DNA of 37,045 nucleotides from Pseudomonadota bacterium (lineage in GTDB: Bacteria; Pseudomonadota; Alphaproteobacteria; Caedimonadales; UBA1908): assembly GCA_020161545.1 (NCBI GenBank), contig JAIUNT010000012.1, positions 1 to 37,045 of the forward strand, in the 5' to 3' direction. Below the pieces are notes generated by a model. It was given only the letters and a program-made list of their open reading frames with translations, ran no database searches and was not told where the DNA came from. Each line of letters begins with the position of its first letter. The first letter of the stretch is position 1. The position numbers were made by a program, and so were the translations under genes. This document shows, in pieces, positions 1 through 8,417 of the stretch.

Positions 1-937
1 TCACTGGCAGACGTGTATCATTGAGGACTACCTTCACGATCAGTCCGCTGATATTGCTGTGGGTGTTGCAGGCGATGCTGGAAAGGTTTTGGGGGCAGGG
101 GACCAAGGCATGATGTTTGGTTACGCCAGCCTTGAAACGCCAGCCTTTATGCCAGCACCCATTTATTACGCCCACCGTGTTCTAGAGGCCCTTCGTGACG
201 CGCGTTTGGCAGGACTGTTGCCTGGCATTGAGCCTGACGCAAAGACGCAGCTTAGCGTGCGGTATGAGGATTCTGTGCCTGCGGGCGTGGACTGCGTGGT
301 GTTGTCGACCCAACACGCCGCAAGGCTGTCCCAAGAGGATGTACGCCGTTTGGTGACACCCATTGTGAGGGAGGCGCTGCCTTCTGGATGGATGAAGGAT
401 GACACACTCTTTTATGTGAACCCCACTGGCGCCTTTGTGGTGGGTGGACCTGTGGGGGATGCGGGTCTGACGGGGCGCAAGATTATTGTGGATACCTATG
501 GGGGGCGTGCGCCCCATGGTGGCGGGGCCTTCTCAGGAAAGGACCCCACGAAAGTTGACCGCTCTGGTGCTTACATGGCGCGCTACTTGGCTAAAAACAT
601 TGTGGCGGCCGGCCTTGCACGCAACTGCACGTTGCAGCTGTCCTACGCCATTGGTGTGGCCAAACCTGTCTCTTTATATCTTGATTTGCACGGCTCCGGC
701 ATGGCCGCGTGGCAGGACGTTGCGGCTTATCTTGAGTCGTGCGTGGATATGACACCCCAGGGCATCATTGACACCCTTGATCTGCGCCGTCCCATCTATG
801 AGCGCACGGCCTCCTACGGCCACTTTGGACGCTCACCTGACGAAGACGGCGCTTTTGGGTGGGAAAGACTTGACTTAATGGACGCACTCATTCAAGAGTT
901 CAAAACAGAAGCGGACCGATTTGTCTATATGAGATGA
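1..937 (+). CDS. metK: S-adenosylmethionine synthetase, 3' part (partial)
   Basis: MetK makes S-adenosylmethionine from methionine and ATP in the cytoplasm. The gene is cut by the left edge of the window; reading from base 2 gives an open frame without a start, ending at 935-937. Family signatures are the GAGDQG motif, with its QSADIAVGV lead-in, and [19 protein letters not shown], which carries substrate- and metal-binding residues. About 312 residues are present, against roughly 390 for the full family, so the N-terminal domain is missing only because of the window edge. The stop overlaps the trmB start (ATGA), which indicates translational coupling; the metK-trmB pair is common in alphaproteobacteria. 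Assignment is certain; start unseen. Confidence 0.97.
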   Translation, partial: HWQTCIIEDYLHDQSADIAVGVAGDAGKVLGAGDQGMMFGYASLETPAFMPAPIYYAHRVLEALRDARLAGLLPGIEPDAKTQLSVRYEDSVPAGVDCVVLSTQHAARLSQEDVRRLVTPIVREALPSGWMKDDTLFYVNPTGAFVVGGPVGDAGLTGRKIIVDTYGGRAPHGGGAFSGKDPTKVDRSGAYMARYLAKNIVAAGLARNCTLQLSYAIGVAKPVSLYLDLHGSGMAAWQDVAAYLESCVDMTPQGIIDTLDLRRPIYERTASYGHFGRSPDEDGAFGWERLDLMDALIQEFKTEADRFVYMR

Positions 938-1629
938 GCGAACACCACAAGACGTTCTATGGACGCAGGCGCGGCAGGCCCCTGCGTGTTGCGAAAACAC
1001 ATGCGATGGAAACCCTACTCCCGGGGTTACGTATAACCTTTGAGGAGGGCCGCCCCCTTGATCCACGCGCCTTTTTTCCCGGGCACGAGGGGCCCCTTTG
1101 GTTTGAGATTGGCTTTGGTGGGGGCGAGCACCTGGCTGGTCTTGTGCGCGATCACAAGGACACGTGCTTTGTGGGCAGTGAAGTTTTCCTGAACGGTGTG
1201 GCCAGTATTTTGACCCAGGTCGCGCCTGAAAACGTATCCCGGGTGCGTGTCTACCCCGAAGATGTACGCCCCATGGTGGAGACCCTTACGTCCGCCTCTT
1301 TCGCGCGCATTTTTGTGATGTTTCCAGACCCTTGGCCAAAGGCGCGTCACGCCAAACGCCGCCTTCTGCAAACGCCGTTTTTTGAAGAGCTTGCGCGCTT
1401 GCTGGTCCCTGGCGGTACTCTCCATGTGGCCAGCGATCACGCGGACTATGTTGAGCATATTTTGGAGCACGCCCGTGCCGCCAAGTCCTTGACGCTTTTG
1501 GGCGACGAGAGCACGTGGAGCACGCCCTTTTTTGAGGGGAGATACCCCACACGCTATGAAGCAAAAGCCAAAGAGGCTGGTCGTTTGTGCCAGTACTTCA
1601 TGTTTGAGAAAGATGCGTTGTCTCAATGA
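934..1629 (+). CDS. trmB: tRNA (guanine-N7-)-methyltransferase
   Basis: TrmB methylates G46 of the tRNA variable loop using SAM. The 231-residue protein opens with the family's [11 protein letters not shown] segment, followed by the SAM-binding loop [11 protein letters not shown] (residues 57-67), the acidic GSEVFLNG strand end (81-88) and the diagnostic [14 protein letters not shown] block (130-143). Length is normal. The ATG at 934 overlaps the metK stop by four bases, so the enzyme is probably co-translated with the one supplying its methyl donor. In many alphaproteobacteria rimP follows; here an unrelated secreted protein does. Confidence 0.97.
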   Translation: MSEHHKTFYGRRRGRPLRVAKTHAMETLLPGLRITFEEGRPLDPRAFFPGHEGPLWFEIGFGGGEHLAGLVRDHKDTCFVGSEVFLNGVASILTQVAPENVSRVRVYPEDVRPMVETLTSASFARIFVMFPDPWPKARHAKRRLLQTPFFEELARLLVPGGTLHVASDHADYVEHILEHARAAKSLTLLGDESTWSTPFFEGRYPTRYEAKAKEAGRLCQYFMFEKDALSQ

Positions 1630-1715
1630 CGTTATAGGTGCTCTTACCCGTTAACTGATTTTCAATCACGCTTTGTTACACTGATTGGAGATTGTAAAAA
1701 CGGGGAGATCTCACC

Positions 1716-2156
1716 ATGAAACAAATTCTTTTCATAGCGCTTTGCGCGGCGGGGCTAGCTGGACATGCAAACGCCAGCGCTACAGCCGCGTCTGCTGCAC
1801 AAGATGGGATGATGGTAAACCGGGATGTGGGTGAGGCGAGAGCCTTGTTTGGGCCGGGCTCAGGGTGCCCTAATCTTGTGTCTGCAGACCCTGTCGTTTT
1901 GAGGGCCATTTTGCCAGAAACAGCGCGTGCTCCCTTTAAGGCGCGCCTCAATGATGAGACATGGCTGGTGTCACGCGATGCCAGAGATGAATTGCAGATG
2001 GCTGCGCCAAAGTTGTCCGCATCAGGTGCGGCTGAGCTGCGTTTTCAAAATGGCAGTGCCGCTGGAAAATGCACATATTTCTATAACGCACTGGAGAAAA
2101 TCGCGGGTCATGACCTGCCACAAACAAAAATCATCGTGCTAACGAAGGAAAAGTGA
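1716..2156 (+). CDS. small secreted protein of unknown function
   Basis: I do not recognise this family. The 146-residue product starts with a clear Sec signal peptide (MKQILFIALCAAGLAGHANA, likely cleaved after ANA), so it should be periplasmic or exported. The mature part has two cysteines, in a GCPNL and a KCTYFY context, which could form a disulfide; no catalytic motif is seen. A GGGGAGA ribosome-binding site lies about eight bases before the ATG. The gene is separated from trmB by 86 bases and faces the lipase gene. Reality of the gene is well supported by signal peptide and RBS; function is open. Confidence 0.8.
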   Translation: MKQILFIALCAAGLAGHANASATAASAAQDGMMVNRDVGEARALFGPGSGCPNLVSADPVVLRAILPETARAPFKARLNDETWLVSRDARDELQMAAPKLSASGAAELRFQNGSAAGKCTYFYNALEKIAGHDLPQTKIIVLTKEK

Positions 2157-2184
2157 CACCCTTTGAAACGGTGATGAGAAAACC

Positions 2185-2212
2185 CTTCTCTTTTAAGAGG
2201 TTAAAAGGAGAG
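2185..2212 (-). terminator. hairpin between convergent genes, likely lipase terminator
   Basis: Two 12-base arms (2185-2196 and 2201-2212) pair with one mismatch and two wobbles around a 4-base loop. On the minus strand the hairpin is followed by GGTTTTCTC, which suits Rho-independent termination of the leftward lipase gene. On the plus strand no T-run follows, so it is a weaker stop for the gene ending at 2156. Confidence 0.5.
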
Positions 2213-2251
2213 GTCGTCCACGCTAGAAGCGTTTTTGATGGGCGCACACGT

Positions 2252-3733
2252 CTAATCAAGCTCTAAAAATAGCGCGTCATTAACCACCTTCATTTTTTTA
2301 TAAGACAAAAGAAAGCGTGTGAGAGGATTCTCGCGTGTCGTGGGCATAGGAGGCGCAACTTGCTGCCCTAGAAGGATGCCCATACTCATTTGTGCTTGAG
2401 TGAAAACAAAATCATGGACCGGCGAGTGATAAGAGGAGGGAGGCAGGGTATGCGCCTTAGAGGCAGCAATCACACCTTCAAGTGTTTCACGGGACAATCC
2501 ATGTTTTTTTGCAATGCGATCAAAAAAGCCAAGGGTGCGCTGGGTATACAAGGGATTGAGATAGTCATACTTTTCATGTAACGCGCCTAAGAGATCTATA
2601 TAATCCTGCGGTGACACAAGGTGTGCACCATAGAGATTATGCCTGCGCCACAACTGATAAAACAAAGTATCGTCAGCTCTGCTGGGTGAGAAGCTTCGGT
2701 GGAACGTCCCGCGTGGAAATGTCCCGTTCCAAGCCCCTGTAATCAGATGTTGCATAAGCGGCCGATGTTTTGTTTCCTCACAATCAGCTGACCTAAAGTG
2801 AGAAAGGAGTCTGGATGTATCATATCCTGGCGCGTACACTGCACTCACATATGGCGCCAGGGAGATGGATTGAGGCTCACCCCAAATAGGGGCGACTCTG
2901 TCGCGCGGCGTGGTGATGAGTGCTTCGATATACTGATCACAGGTGTGTGTGGCCAGGCCGCTCCCGGTGAGGGTCACTTTCTCACCTGTGTGGTTAAAAT
3001 AACAGGTCCCACTGTCGACGCGGCAAGCCGGCTGACTAAGTGTGACGGGTCCTCTTGTCAAACTGGTGACGGGATCATTATCAAAAGCGATGCGCAAATG
3101 CGCAATGCGGGATAGGGGGGCGCACAGCCTAGGGCCAACAGCCGCCGGTGCCCCCAGCGTGAAAAGGGAACAAAAATGGCTCGGGTAGAGGTGGGGATCT
3201 TCTTGCTGCATTGAAAGCATCTCAAGGCCAGAAAGGTAGCACATGGCTCCGCCCAAGCTGTGTCCCGCTAGGATCAAAAATTCATCGTGCTCCACTTTCC
3301 TCAAATGAGGCCTCACATCAAGGTTTGAATAGTACGTGTGAAAACCCGTATGCATATCGTCATGGGGAAGTCTTGGAAAGACACCAGCGCTTGACATGCG
3401 CGCCATCTTTGCATCCTGGAGCATTGAATATCCGTCATCGGTCCCTTTAAAGGAGAGGACACTAAGGGGGCCATTTTGGGCGCGTACACCGTAGCGGTAG
3501 CCATTTGGTGTGACGAGATCCGTGATATCCCACCCGGCGGATTCAAGGCCAGTTGTATAAGGGCTGTCTTTGCCGTAGGCAACGCTACAGAGTTTTGAAA
3601 CCTCGACCATGTCCGCGTGGTCAAAATGGTCGATGGAGAAAGAAATATCAACGGGTGCGCTTGAACTTGAGGCCCAAACGCACGTAGTTGCAAGCTGTAT
3701 ACAAAACCATAGAACGTGTTTTGAAAACTTCAT
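2252..3733 (-). CDS. secreted class-3 lipase family protein
   Basis: Predicted exported triacylglycerol or phospholipid hydrolase of the fungal-type (class 3) lipase family. I place the start at 3733 rather than at 3790, because there a GGGGG stretch precedes ATG and a signal peptide begins (MKFSKHVLWFCIQLATTCVWA). In the 493-residue product, SVLSFKGTDD (about 91-100) is the oxyanion-side strand, AGHSLGG (156-162) gives the nucleophile Ser159, FDNDPVTSL places the acid at Asp220, and ATHTCDQYIEAL supplies a plausible His263. After about residue 280 there is a 210-residue C-terminal extension without recognisable motif. A complete triad suggests an active enzyme. Substrate is unknown. Confidence 0.85.
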   Translation of the reverse strand: MKFSKHVLWFCIQLATTCVWASSSSAPVDISFSIDHFDHADMVEVSKLCSVAYGKDSPYTTGLESAGWDITDLVTPNGYRYGVRAQNGPLSVLSFKGTDDGYSMLQDAKMARMSSAGVFPRLPHDDMHTGFHTYYSNLDVRPHLRKVEHDEFLILAGHSLGGAMCYLSGLEMLSMQQEDPHLYPSHFCSLFTLGAPAAVGPRLCAPLSRIAHLRIAFDNDPVTSLTRGPVTLSQPACRVDSGTCYFNHTGEKVTLTGSGLATHTCDQYIEALITTPRDRVAPIWGEPQSISLAPYVSAVYAPGYDTSRLLSHFRSADCEETKHRPLMQHLITGAWNGTFPRGTFHRSFSPSRADDTLFYQLWRRHNLYGAHLVSPQDYIDLLGALHEKYDYLNPLYTQRTLGFFDRIAKKHGLSRETLEGVIAASKAHTLPPSSYHSPVHDFVFTQAQMSMGILLGQQVAPPMPTTRENPLTRFLLSYKKMKVVNDALFLELD

Positions 3734-3850
3734 TCTGTGCCCCCGGAACAGATTTTTGGAAAGCATACCCAACTGGTTGAAACGAGGCAAGATGCAAGCT
3801 GCTTTATAGGGGAGACGTTAGAGGGTGAAGATGTTGCTTGCGATTGAGAA

Positions 3851-3880
3851 TCCCCCTCTCGTGACTATACGAGAGGGGGA
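3851..3880 (-). terminator. perfect hairpin after nupC
   Basis: A perfect 12-bp stem (TCCCCCTCTCGT and its complement, 3851-3862 and 3869-3880) with a 6-base loop begins nine bases past the stop of the nucleoside transporter gene. On the minus strand it is followed by TTCTC, a short T-run only. A terminator is the simplest reading. Confidence 0.75.
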
Positions 3881-3889
3881 GTGTTTTGA

Positions 3890-5158
3890 TTAACCAAGCC
3901 AGTGGAGCATGCCCACAAGGGTACCGCTCATGCAGCTGGCGATGGTGCCAGCCAGGAGCGCCTTGAAGCCGAGGGAGATAATTTCCGTACGGCGCTCGGG
4001 CGCAAGTGTGCCCATGGTGCCGATCTGGATGCCGATACTGCCAAGATTGGCAAAACCGCACAGGGCATAGGTCATGATGGTTTTGGTGTGCTCACTCAAA
4101 GTCCCAGCCGGTAGCTCTGACAAACCCACAAAGGCCAAAACCTCATTGAGCGCTGTTTTTGTACCAAGAAGATTTCCCGCAGGGATCGCTTCTTTCCAGT
4201 CAATACCCATGAGCCACGTGATGGGGGCAAAGACGTAACCAAAGATGCGCTGAAGGGACAGCGCTTCGCCGCCCACTGGAGGAAAAATGGCGAGGAAGAT
4301 GTTGAGAAGCTTCACAAGTGCCAGCATGGTAATGAGCATGGCAATGACGGCCAAGAAAAGCTGTAGGCCGTCCTGGGCGCCTCTGGAGACCGCGTCCATG
4401 GAGCCTGAGAACTCGTAGGGCACGACCATTTCGCCGGAGGTATCATTGCCCTTTGTCTGTGGCACCATGATGCGTGAGATCACGATGGCGGCAGGAATGC
4501 TGATGATGGAGGCTGTCAGGATGTGGCTAATGGGAGAGGCGATGGTATTTTCCAAAATGGAGCCATAGAGCACCATGAGGGAGGCGGATGTGGTGGCCAT
4601 ACCTGCGGTCATGACCGTGAAGAGCTCACTGCGCGAGACTTTGCCCAGATAGGGGCGAATCAGAAGGGGCGCCTCGGTTTGGCCCAGGAACACTTTGGCC
4701 GCACAGCACACACCAAGCGCGCCGCCAATGCGTAGGGTCTTGCGCAACACATGGGAGAAACTGCGCACCAGATAGGGAAGCACTTTCCAGTGGAAAAGGA
4801 GCATGGAAATGGCGCTGATGACGATCACCATGGGAAGGGCTTGGAAGGCGAAGATAAAGGGTGACGTTTCATGTTTAAGTTCAAAGGGGCACTCGCCGCC
4901 GCCTAGGTAACCAAACACAAATTTCGTGCCCTCGCAGGTGGCATCTTTTAAAGAGCCAATGCCCTGGGCGATCCACAAAAAGGCGCTTTGTACAAAACCT
5001 ACCTTTAAGATAATGGTTGCAAGGATGACCTGAAGGGCAAGGCCCATGAGGACGGTGCGACCATCAAAAGCGCGTCGGTTTTCACTGACGGCCCATGCAA
5101 TTCCTAGGAAAACGACAAGCCCTAAAAGGGCCTGGGCAACGGGAAGTGTTGCGCTCAT
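3890..5158 (-). CDS. nupC: NupC/CNT family nucleoside transporter
   Basis: Concentrative nucleoside transporter of the inner membrane, importing nucleosides with protons or sodium. The 422-residue protein is strongly hydrophobic throughout. Family motifs are GQTEAPLLI (159-167, nucleoside-binding re-entrant hairpin), NEVLAF (338-343, equivalent to the conserved NEFVAY) and YALCGFANLGSIGIQIG (364-380) near the end. Length is that of bacterial CNTs. It is preceded by a divergent promoter region shared with rmuC and followed by a strong hairpin, so it is probably monocistronic. Ion and substrate preference cannot be read. The symbol is a family-level label. Confidence 0.93.
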   Translation of the reverse strand: MSATLPVAQALLGLVVFLGIAWAVSENRRAFDGRTVLMGLALQVILATIILKVGFVQSAFLWIAQGIGSLKDATCEGTKFVFGYLGGGECPFELKHETSPFIFAFQALPMVIVISAISMLLFHWKVLPYLVRSFSHVLRKTLRIGGALGVCCAAKVFLGQTEAPLLIRPYLGKVSRSELFTVMTAGMATTSASLMVLYGSILENTIASPISHILTASIISIPAAIVISRIMVPQTKGNDTSGEMVVPYEFSGSMDAVSRGAQDGLQLFLAVIAMLITMLALVKLLNIFLAIFPPVGGEALSLQRIFGYVFAPITWLMGIDWKEAIPAGNLLGTKTALNEVLAFVGLSELPAGTLSEHTKTIMTYALCGFANLGSIGIQIGTMGTLAPERRTEIISLGFKALLAGTIASCMSGTLVGMLHWLG

Positions 5159-5325
5159 ACTTTATTCCTCCACATTAATCCTTGAAAGCAAAGACGTACG
5201 CGTGCCTCCAAGCTTTGACTTTTGTCCCCCCGCAAGGCACACTGCGTCGCAGGGTCTGGAGTCGGTCTTAGCGAAAAAGACGCGGCCATGCAATGGTGTT
5301 TAACCTCTTCTTCAAGGATGTGGCG

Positions 5326-6720
5326 ATGGATATAGGAACGGAAATTCAGTGGGTCATGGCTGCGAGCGCGGTGTTTGCCCTTGGTTTGGGTGGGCTCATT
5401 ACTTTTCTTATTATGAATGGACGCGCGGGAGAGCTTGCGGCGCAAGTCACCTTTTTAGAGCCCTACAAGCACGCCTTTGAAGACGCACAAGGTAAGCTCC
5501 ATGCCCAGGCACTAACCTTCGAGCGTGAAAAGGCAACCTTTGGTGCCCAACTTGCCACACTGACGGAAGCCAAAAATCAGATGGGACAGAGTTTCCAAGC
5601 CCTGTGCGCCCAGGCCCTGGAGCAAAACAACCGCGTCTTTTTAGAATTGGCCCAAGGAAATTTCTCAAAGCTCCATGAAAAGTCCAAGTCCGACCTGACC
5701 TTAAAAGAGCAAGCGGTGGCCGCCATGGTCGCCCCCCTCAAGGAAACCTTAGGACTTGTGGACCAAAAACTAGGTCAGCTTGAAAAGGAGCGCCAAAGCG
5801 CTTACAGCGTCCTGCGCCATCAAGTGGGAGAGTTGGTAGTGGGGCAAAAAGAGTTGAGGCAGGAAACAGCCAATCTCGTGAAGGCGCTTCGTGCCCCCCA
5901 TGTGCGGGGACGCTGGGGAGAAATGCAACTCAGGCGCGTCGTGGAGATGAGCGGCATGAGTGCGCACTGCGACTTTCTTGAACAGGTGACCATCGGACGC
6001 GAAGATGGGGAAGGGCCTGTGCGTCCCGATATGGTGGTGCGTCTGCCTGGCGGCAAGTCCCTTGTCATTGACGCAAAGGCGCCTCTTGCTGGCTACCTGG
6101 ACGCACTGGAGGCACCCGATGACATCCAGCGCCAAGAGCATCTGAAAACCCATGCGCGTCACGTGCGCACCCACATCATGCAGCTTGCCTCACGCAGCTA
6201 CTGGGACCGTTTAAGCGCAACACAAACGCCTGAATTCGTGGTCCTTTTCTTGCCAGGTGAAACCTTTTTTTCCGCGGCTCTTGAGCAAGACCCATCCCTC
6301 ATTGAGTTAGGTGTGGAAAAGAAAGTGATTCTGGCAACGCCTGCAACACTGATTGCTCTTCTCCACGCCGTTGCTTATGGCTGGCGCCAAGAGGCCCTAA
6401 CCCAAAATGCCCAGGAAATTAGCCAGCTTGGGAAAGAGCTTTATAAAAGGTTGGCCGATGTGGGCGCCCATATGACTAAGCTTGGTCAGGACTTGGACCG
6501 CTGTGTGGGTTCTTACAACAAAACCGTGCGCTCCTTTGAGGCAAGGTTACTTCCTGGCGCCAGGCGCTTTCGAGAGCTTAATCCCGTGCCCAGCGAGGAG
6601 GTGCCTCAGGCGCCGGCCTTCGTGGAAAATGTGGCAAAACTCCCCCAGGCGACAGAACTTCACACAAAAAGTGAACAGGAGAGTAGTCAAGAGGCGCTAC
6701 ACTTGATAAAATCTGTTTAA
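5326..6720 (+). CDS. rmuC: DNA recombination protein RmuC
   Basis: RmuC-family protein, thought to limit recombination between inverted repeats; the family has a nuclease-like fold. I choose ATG 5326 because AAGGA lies seven bases upstream, whereas the in-frame ATG at 5293 has no RBS. The 464-residue protein has an N-terminal membrane anchor (about residues 8-30), a coiled-coil region to about 180, then the conserved core including RGRWGEMQLRRVVE, PDMVVRLPGGKSLVIDAKAPL and FLPGETFFSAALE. The region after about 430 is variable. It precedes the cytochrome c gene by 36 bases, possibly in one transcript. Confidence 0.93.
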   Translation: MDIGTEIQWVMAASAVFALGLGGLITFLIMNGRAGELAAQVTFLEPYKHAFEDAQGKLHAQALTFEREKATFGAQLATLTEAKNQMGQSFQALCAQALEQNNRVFLELAQGNFSKLHEKSKSDLTLKEQAVAAMVAPLKETLGLVDQKLGQLEKERQSAYSVLRHQVGELVVGQKELRQETANLVKALRAPHVRGRWGEMQLRRVVEMSGMSAHCDFLEQVTIGREDGEGPVRPDMVVRLPGGKSLVIDAKAPLAGYLDALEAPDDIQRQEHLKTHARHVRTHIMQLASRSYWDRLSATQTPEFVVLFLPGETFFSAALEQDPSLIELGVEKKVILATPATLIALLHAVAYGWRQEALTQNAQEISQLGKELYKRLADVGAHMTKLGQDLDRCVGSYNKTVRSFEARLLPGARRFRELNPVPSEEVPQAPAFVENVAKLPQATELHTKSEQESSQEALHLIKSV

Positions 6721-6756
6721 AGTTTAAGAAAATTCTGCAAAAGGGTAGGACGCTTT

Positions 6757-7434
6757 ATGGACGGATTTGAGTGGAACAAGGTGCTGATGGGCCTCATTCT
6801 GGCCCTCTTAATCGGCAAGGTCAGCGGAAAAGTGGCTGAGCTACTTGTTCATCCAGATCTGAGTGCGCCCAATGTGTACTCGCACGGCGATGCGGATCAG
6901 GGCACAAAAGGGGGAGCAGCACCTGCGGCCGAAGATGTGCTTGAGCCCATTGAACCCCTTCTTGCCAGCGCAAATGTTCAAGAAGGCGAAAAAATCGCCA
7001 AAAAGTGCCTCCAATGTCACGTCCTTGAAAAGGGTGGCGCCAACAAGCAGGGGCCCCACCTGTGGGACGTAGTCAATCGCCCTATCGCCCACGATACAAC
7101 GTTTACTTACTCAGACGGCGCCATGGCTATTGGGAAAGAGGGCAAGAAGTGGGACTATGCGAACTTGAACGCCTTCCTCCACAAGCCACGGAATTTTATT
7201 AAGGGCACAAAGATGTCCTTCGTGGGCGTCAGCAAAACCCAAGAGCGCGCAGATCTGATTGCGTACTTGCGCACCTTAAGTGATAGTCCGGCACCATTGC
7301 CACCCGCCGGGGCTGCAGCTCCAGTTGCGACGCCCGCCGCTGAACCTAAGGCAGGGAGCGGGGCGGCACCAGCAGGTCCTGCCACTCCAGCACCAGCGCC
7401 AGCGCCTGCTGCACAGCCTCCCAAGGCGGCTTAA
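6757..7434 (+). CDS. membrane-anchored class I cytochrome c
   Basis: Electron carrier facing the periplasm and tethered to the inner membrane, resembling the CycM/c552 type that links the bc1 complex to oxidase. In the 225-residue protein a single uncleaved hydrophobic segment (about 8-30) is followed by a linker, the heme-binding CLQCH (84-88), the GPHLWDVVNRPI segment typical of mitochondrial-type cytochromes c, and GTKMSF with the axial Met153. The last 48 residues are a low-complexity Ala/Pro tail not expected in the family. TAGGA lies seven bases before the ATG. The stop is 19 bases from the convergent gene's stop. Confidence 0.93.
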   Translation: MDGFEWNKVLMGLILALLIGKVSGKVAELLVHPDLSAPNVYSHGDADQGTKGGAAPAAEDVLEPIEPLLASANVQEGEKIAKKCLQCHVLEKGGANKQGPHLWDVVNRPIAHDTTFTYSDGAMAIGKEGKKWDYANLNAFLHKPRNFIKGTKMSFVGVSKTQERADLIAYLRTLSDSPAPLPPAGAAAPVATPAAEPKAGSGAAPAGPATPAPAPAPAAQPPKAA

Positions 7435-7453
7435 CCTCTAATTGAGAATTCCC

Positions 7454-8362
7454 TTAAAAATCAAGAGCTTCCAGCATGAGGTTGCTGAAGTGGTAGGCAA
7501 GTCCTTCTTCCGTGTAATCCGTGAAGCGGAAAGATATGCGGGCTGTACTTAGTTTTTGATGCTCAGTGCGCTGCTTGTGATAGCTGTGCTTGCTCATTGG
7601 GCTCAGTCCCTTATGTTTTAAAACCTCATCTGTGTAGTTTGTCCTTAGGTGTTCGGCGATGTCTTTCTCAGGCTTTGGGCCATCCCTAAAAAAGGGACCA
7701 AAACCAATGTGGAGGTTCTCTCCAAGGAAAAAAACGTTGTGCCCCGCATCATACCCATAGGGGTTAAGGGCGCCGTATTGGGGAACATTTGTAATGTGGT
7801 AAAAATGCCCCTCCCGGATGGGGGTGTGCCTTAAGCGCAGAAAATGCCTAGGAAGTGCTGAAAAAAATGTGGTTTTGTTGCTTAGAGAGTCGTGCAGCAA
7901 AACGGCGTACTTGCGAAAAAGTGTGTCCCCCATCAGGGCGCGCAGGGCAAAAGCCTGTGCGGTCATAAGGGCCAAGGTACAATCGACCTGGGCTGGGGAC
8001 GTCACGAGCTCATCAAGGGCCTCGAGGATTGTATGGGGTTCGTCTTTCAAAACAAAAGTGCGCATGCGTGCAACGATTGTTTGTCCGTCTTTTTGGAAGG
8101 TGTGGGAAATCGTGTCGATGGTCCAAGCCTTTGCATGGGTCACCATCTTGTCGTCTATATCGCTTTCCTCACCCTCAGGATAGGACCAGGCGCTGTTCAT
8201 GCGGGCGTAAGTTTCGCGCACGCTCTGTTTGACGCGCTGATCTTGAAGCTCTTTTTGCGCCGCCCTTGCAGAGGATACTTTTATATCGCCTGGCTCAAAC
8301 TCGCTGGCATGGGCGCTGCACGCGCCCAGTAACACAAAAAAGAGAGGAATTTTTTTCTTCAT
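7454..8362 (-). CDS. secreted protein, possible Tgl/papain-like cysteine enzyme
   Basis: No firm family. ATG 8362 has AAGGA eight bases upstream and starts a signal peptide (MKKKIPLFFVLLGACSAHA); LGAC may be a lipobox, so the product could be a lipoprotein. The 302-residue protein has a VDCTLAL segment (Cys128), then IREGHFYHITNVP and a DAGHNVFFLGEN segment (His208, Glu215). The order and the 80-residue spacing resemble, from memory, Bacillus spore transglutaminase Tgl, where ECATAI is followed 71 residues later by GENVILLGED. The Tgl glutamate corresponds to His here, so chemistry may differ. The gene follows its apparent paralogue by 55 bases and is probably in its operon. The enzyme assignment is inference. 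Confidence 0.6.
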   Translation of the reverse strand: MKKKIPLFFVLLGACSAHASEFEPGDIKVSSARAAQKELQDQRVKQSVRETYARMNSAWSYPEGEESDIDDKMVTHAKAWTIDTISHTFQKDGQTIVARMRTFVLKDEPHTILEALDELVTSPAQVDCTLALMTAQAFALRALMGDTLFRKYAVLLHDSLSNKTTFFSALPRHFLRLRHTPIREGHFYHITNVPQYGALNPYGYDAGHNVFFLGENLHIGFGPFFRDGPKPEKDIAEHLRTNYTDEVLKHKGLSPMSKHSYHKQRTEHQKLSTARISFRFTDYTEEGLAYHFSNLMLEALDF

Positions 8363-8417
8363 TTTTTTTGTCCTTATGTTCTCCACTTCAGTGTGCGCAA
8401 ATCTTCCTAACGAACGC

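Noticed and set aside
1027-1626. 199-codon ORF antisense to trmB
   Set aside because: It mirrors a well-supported gene; no RBS and no protein-like motif.
5293-5325. Longer RmuC starting at 5293
   Set aside because: No RBS there; AAGGA is correctly spaced before ATG 5326.
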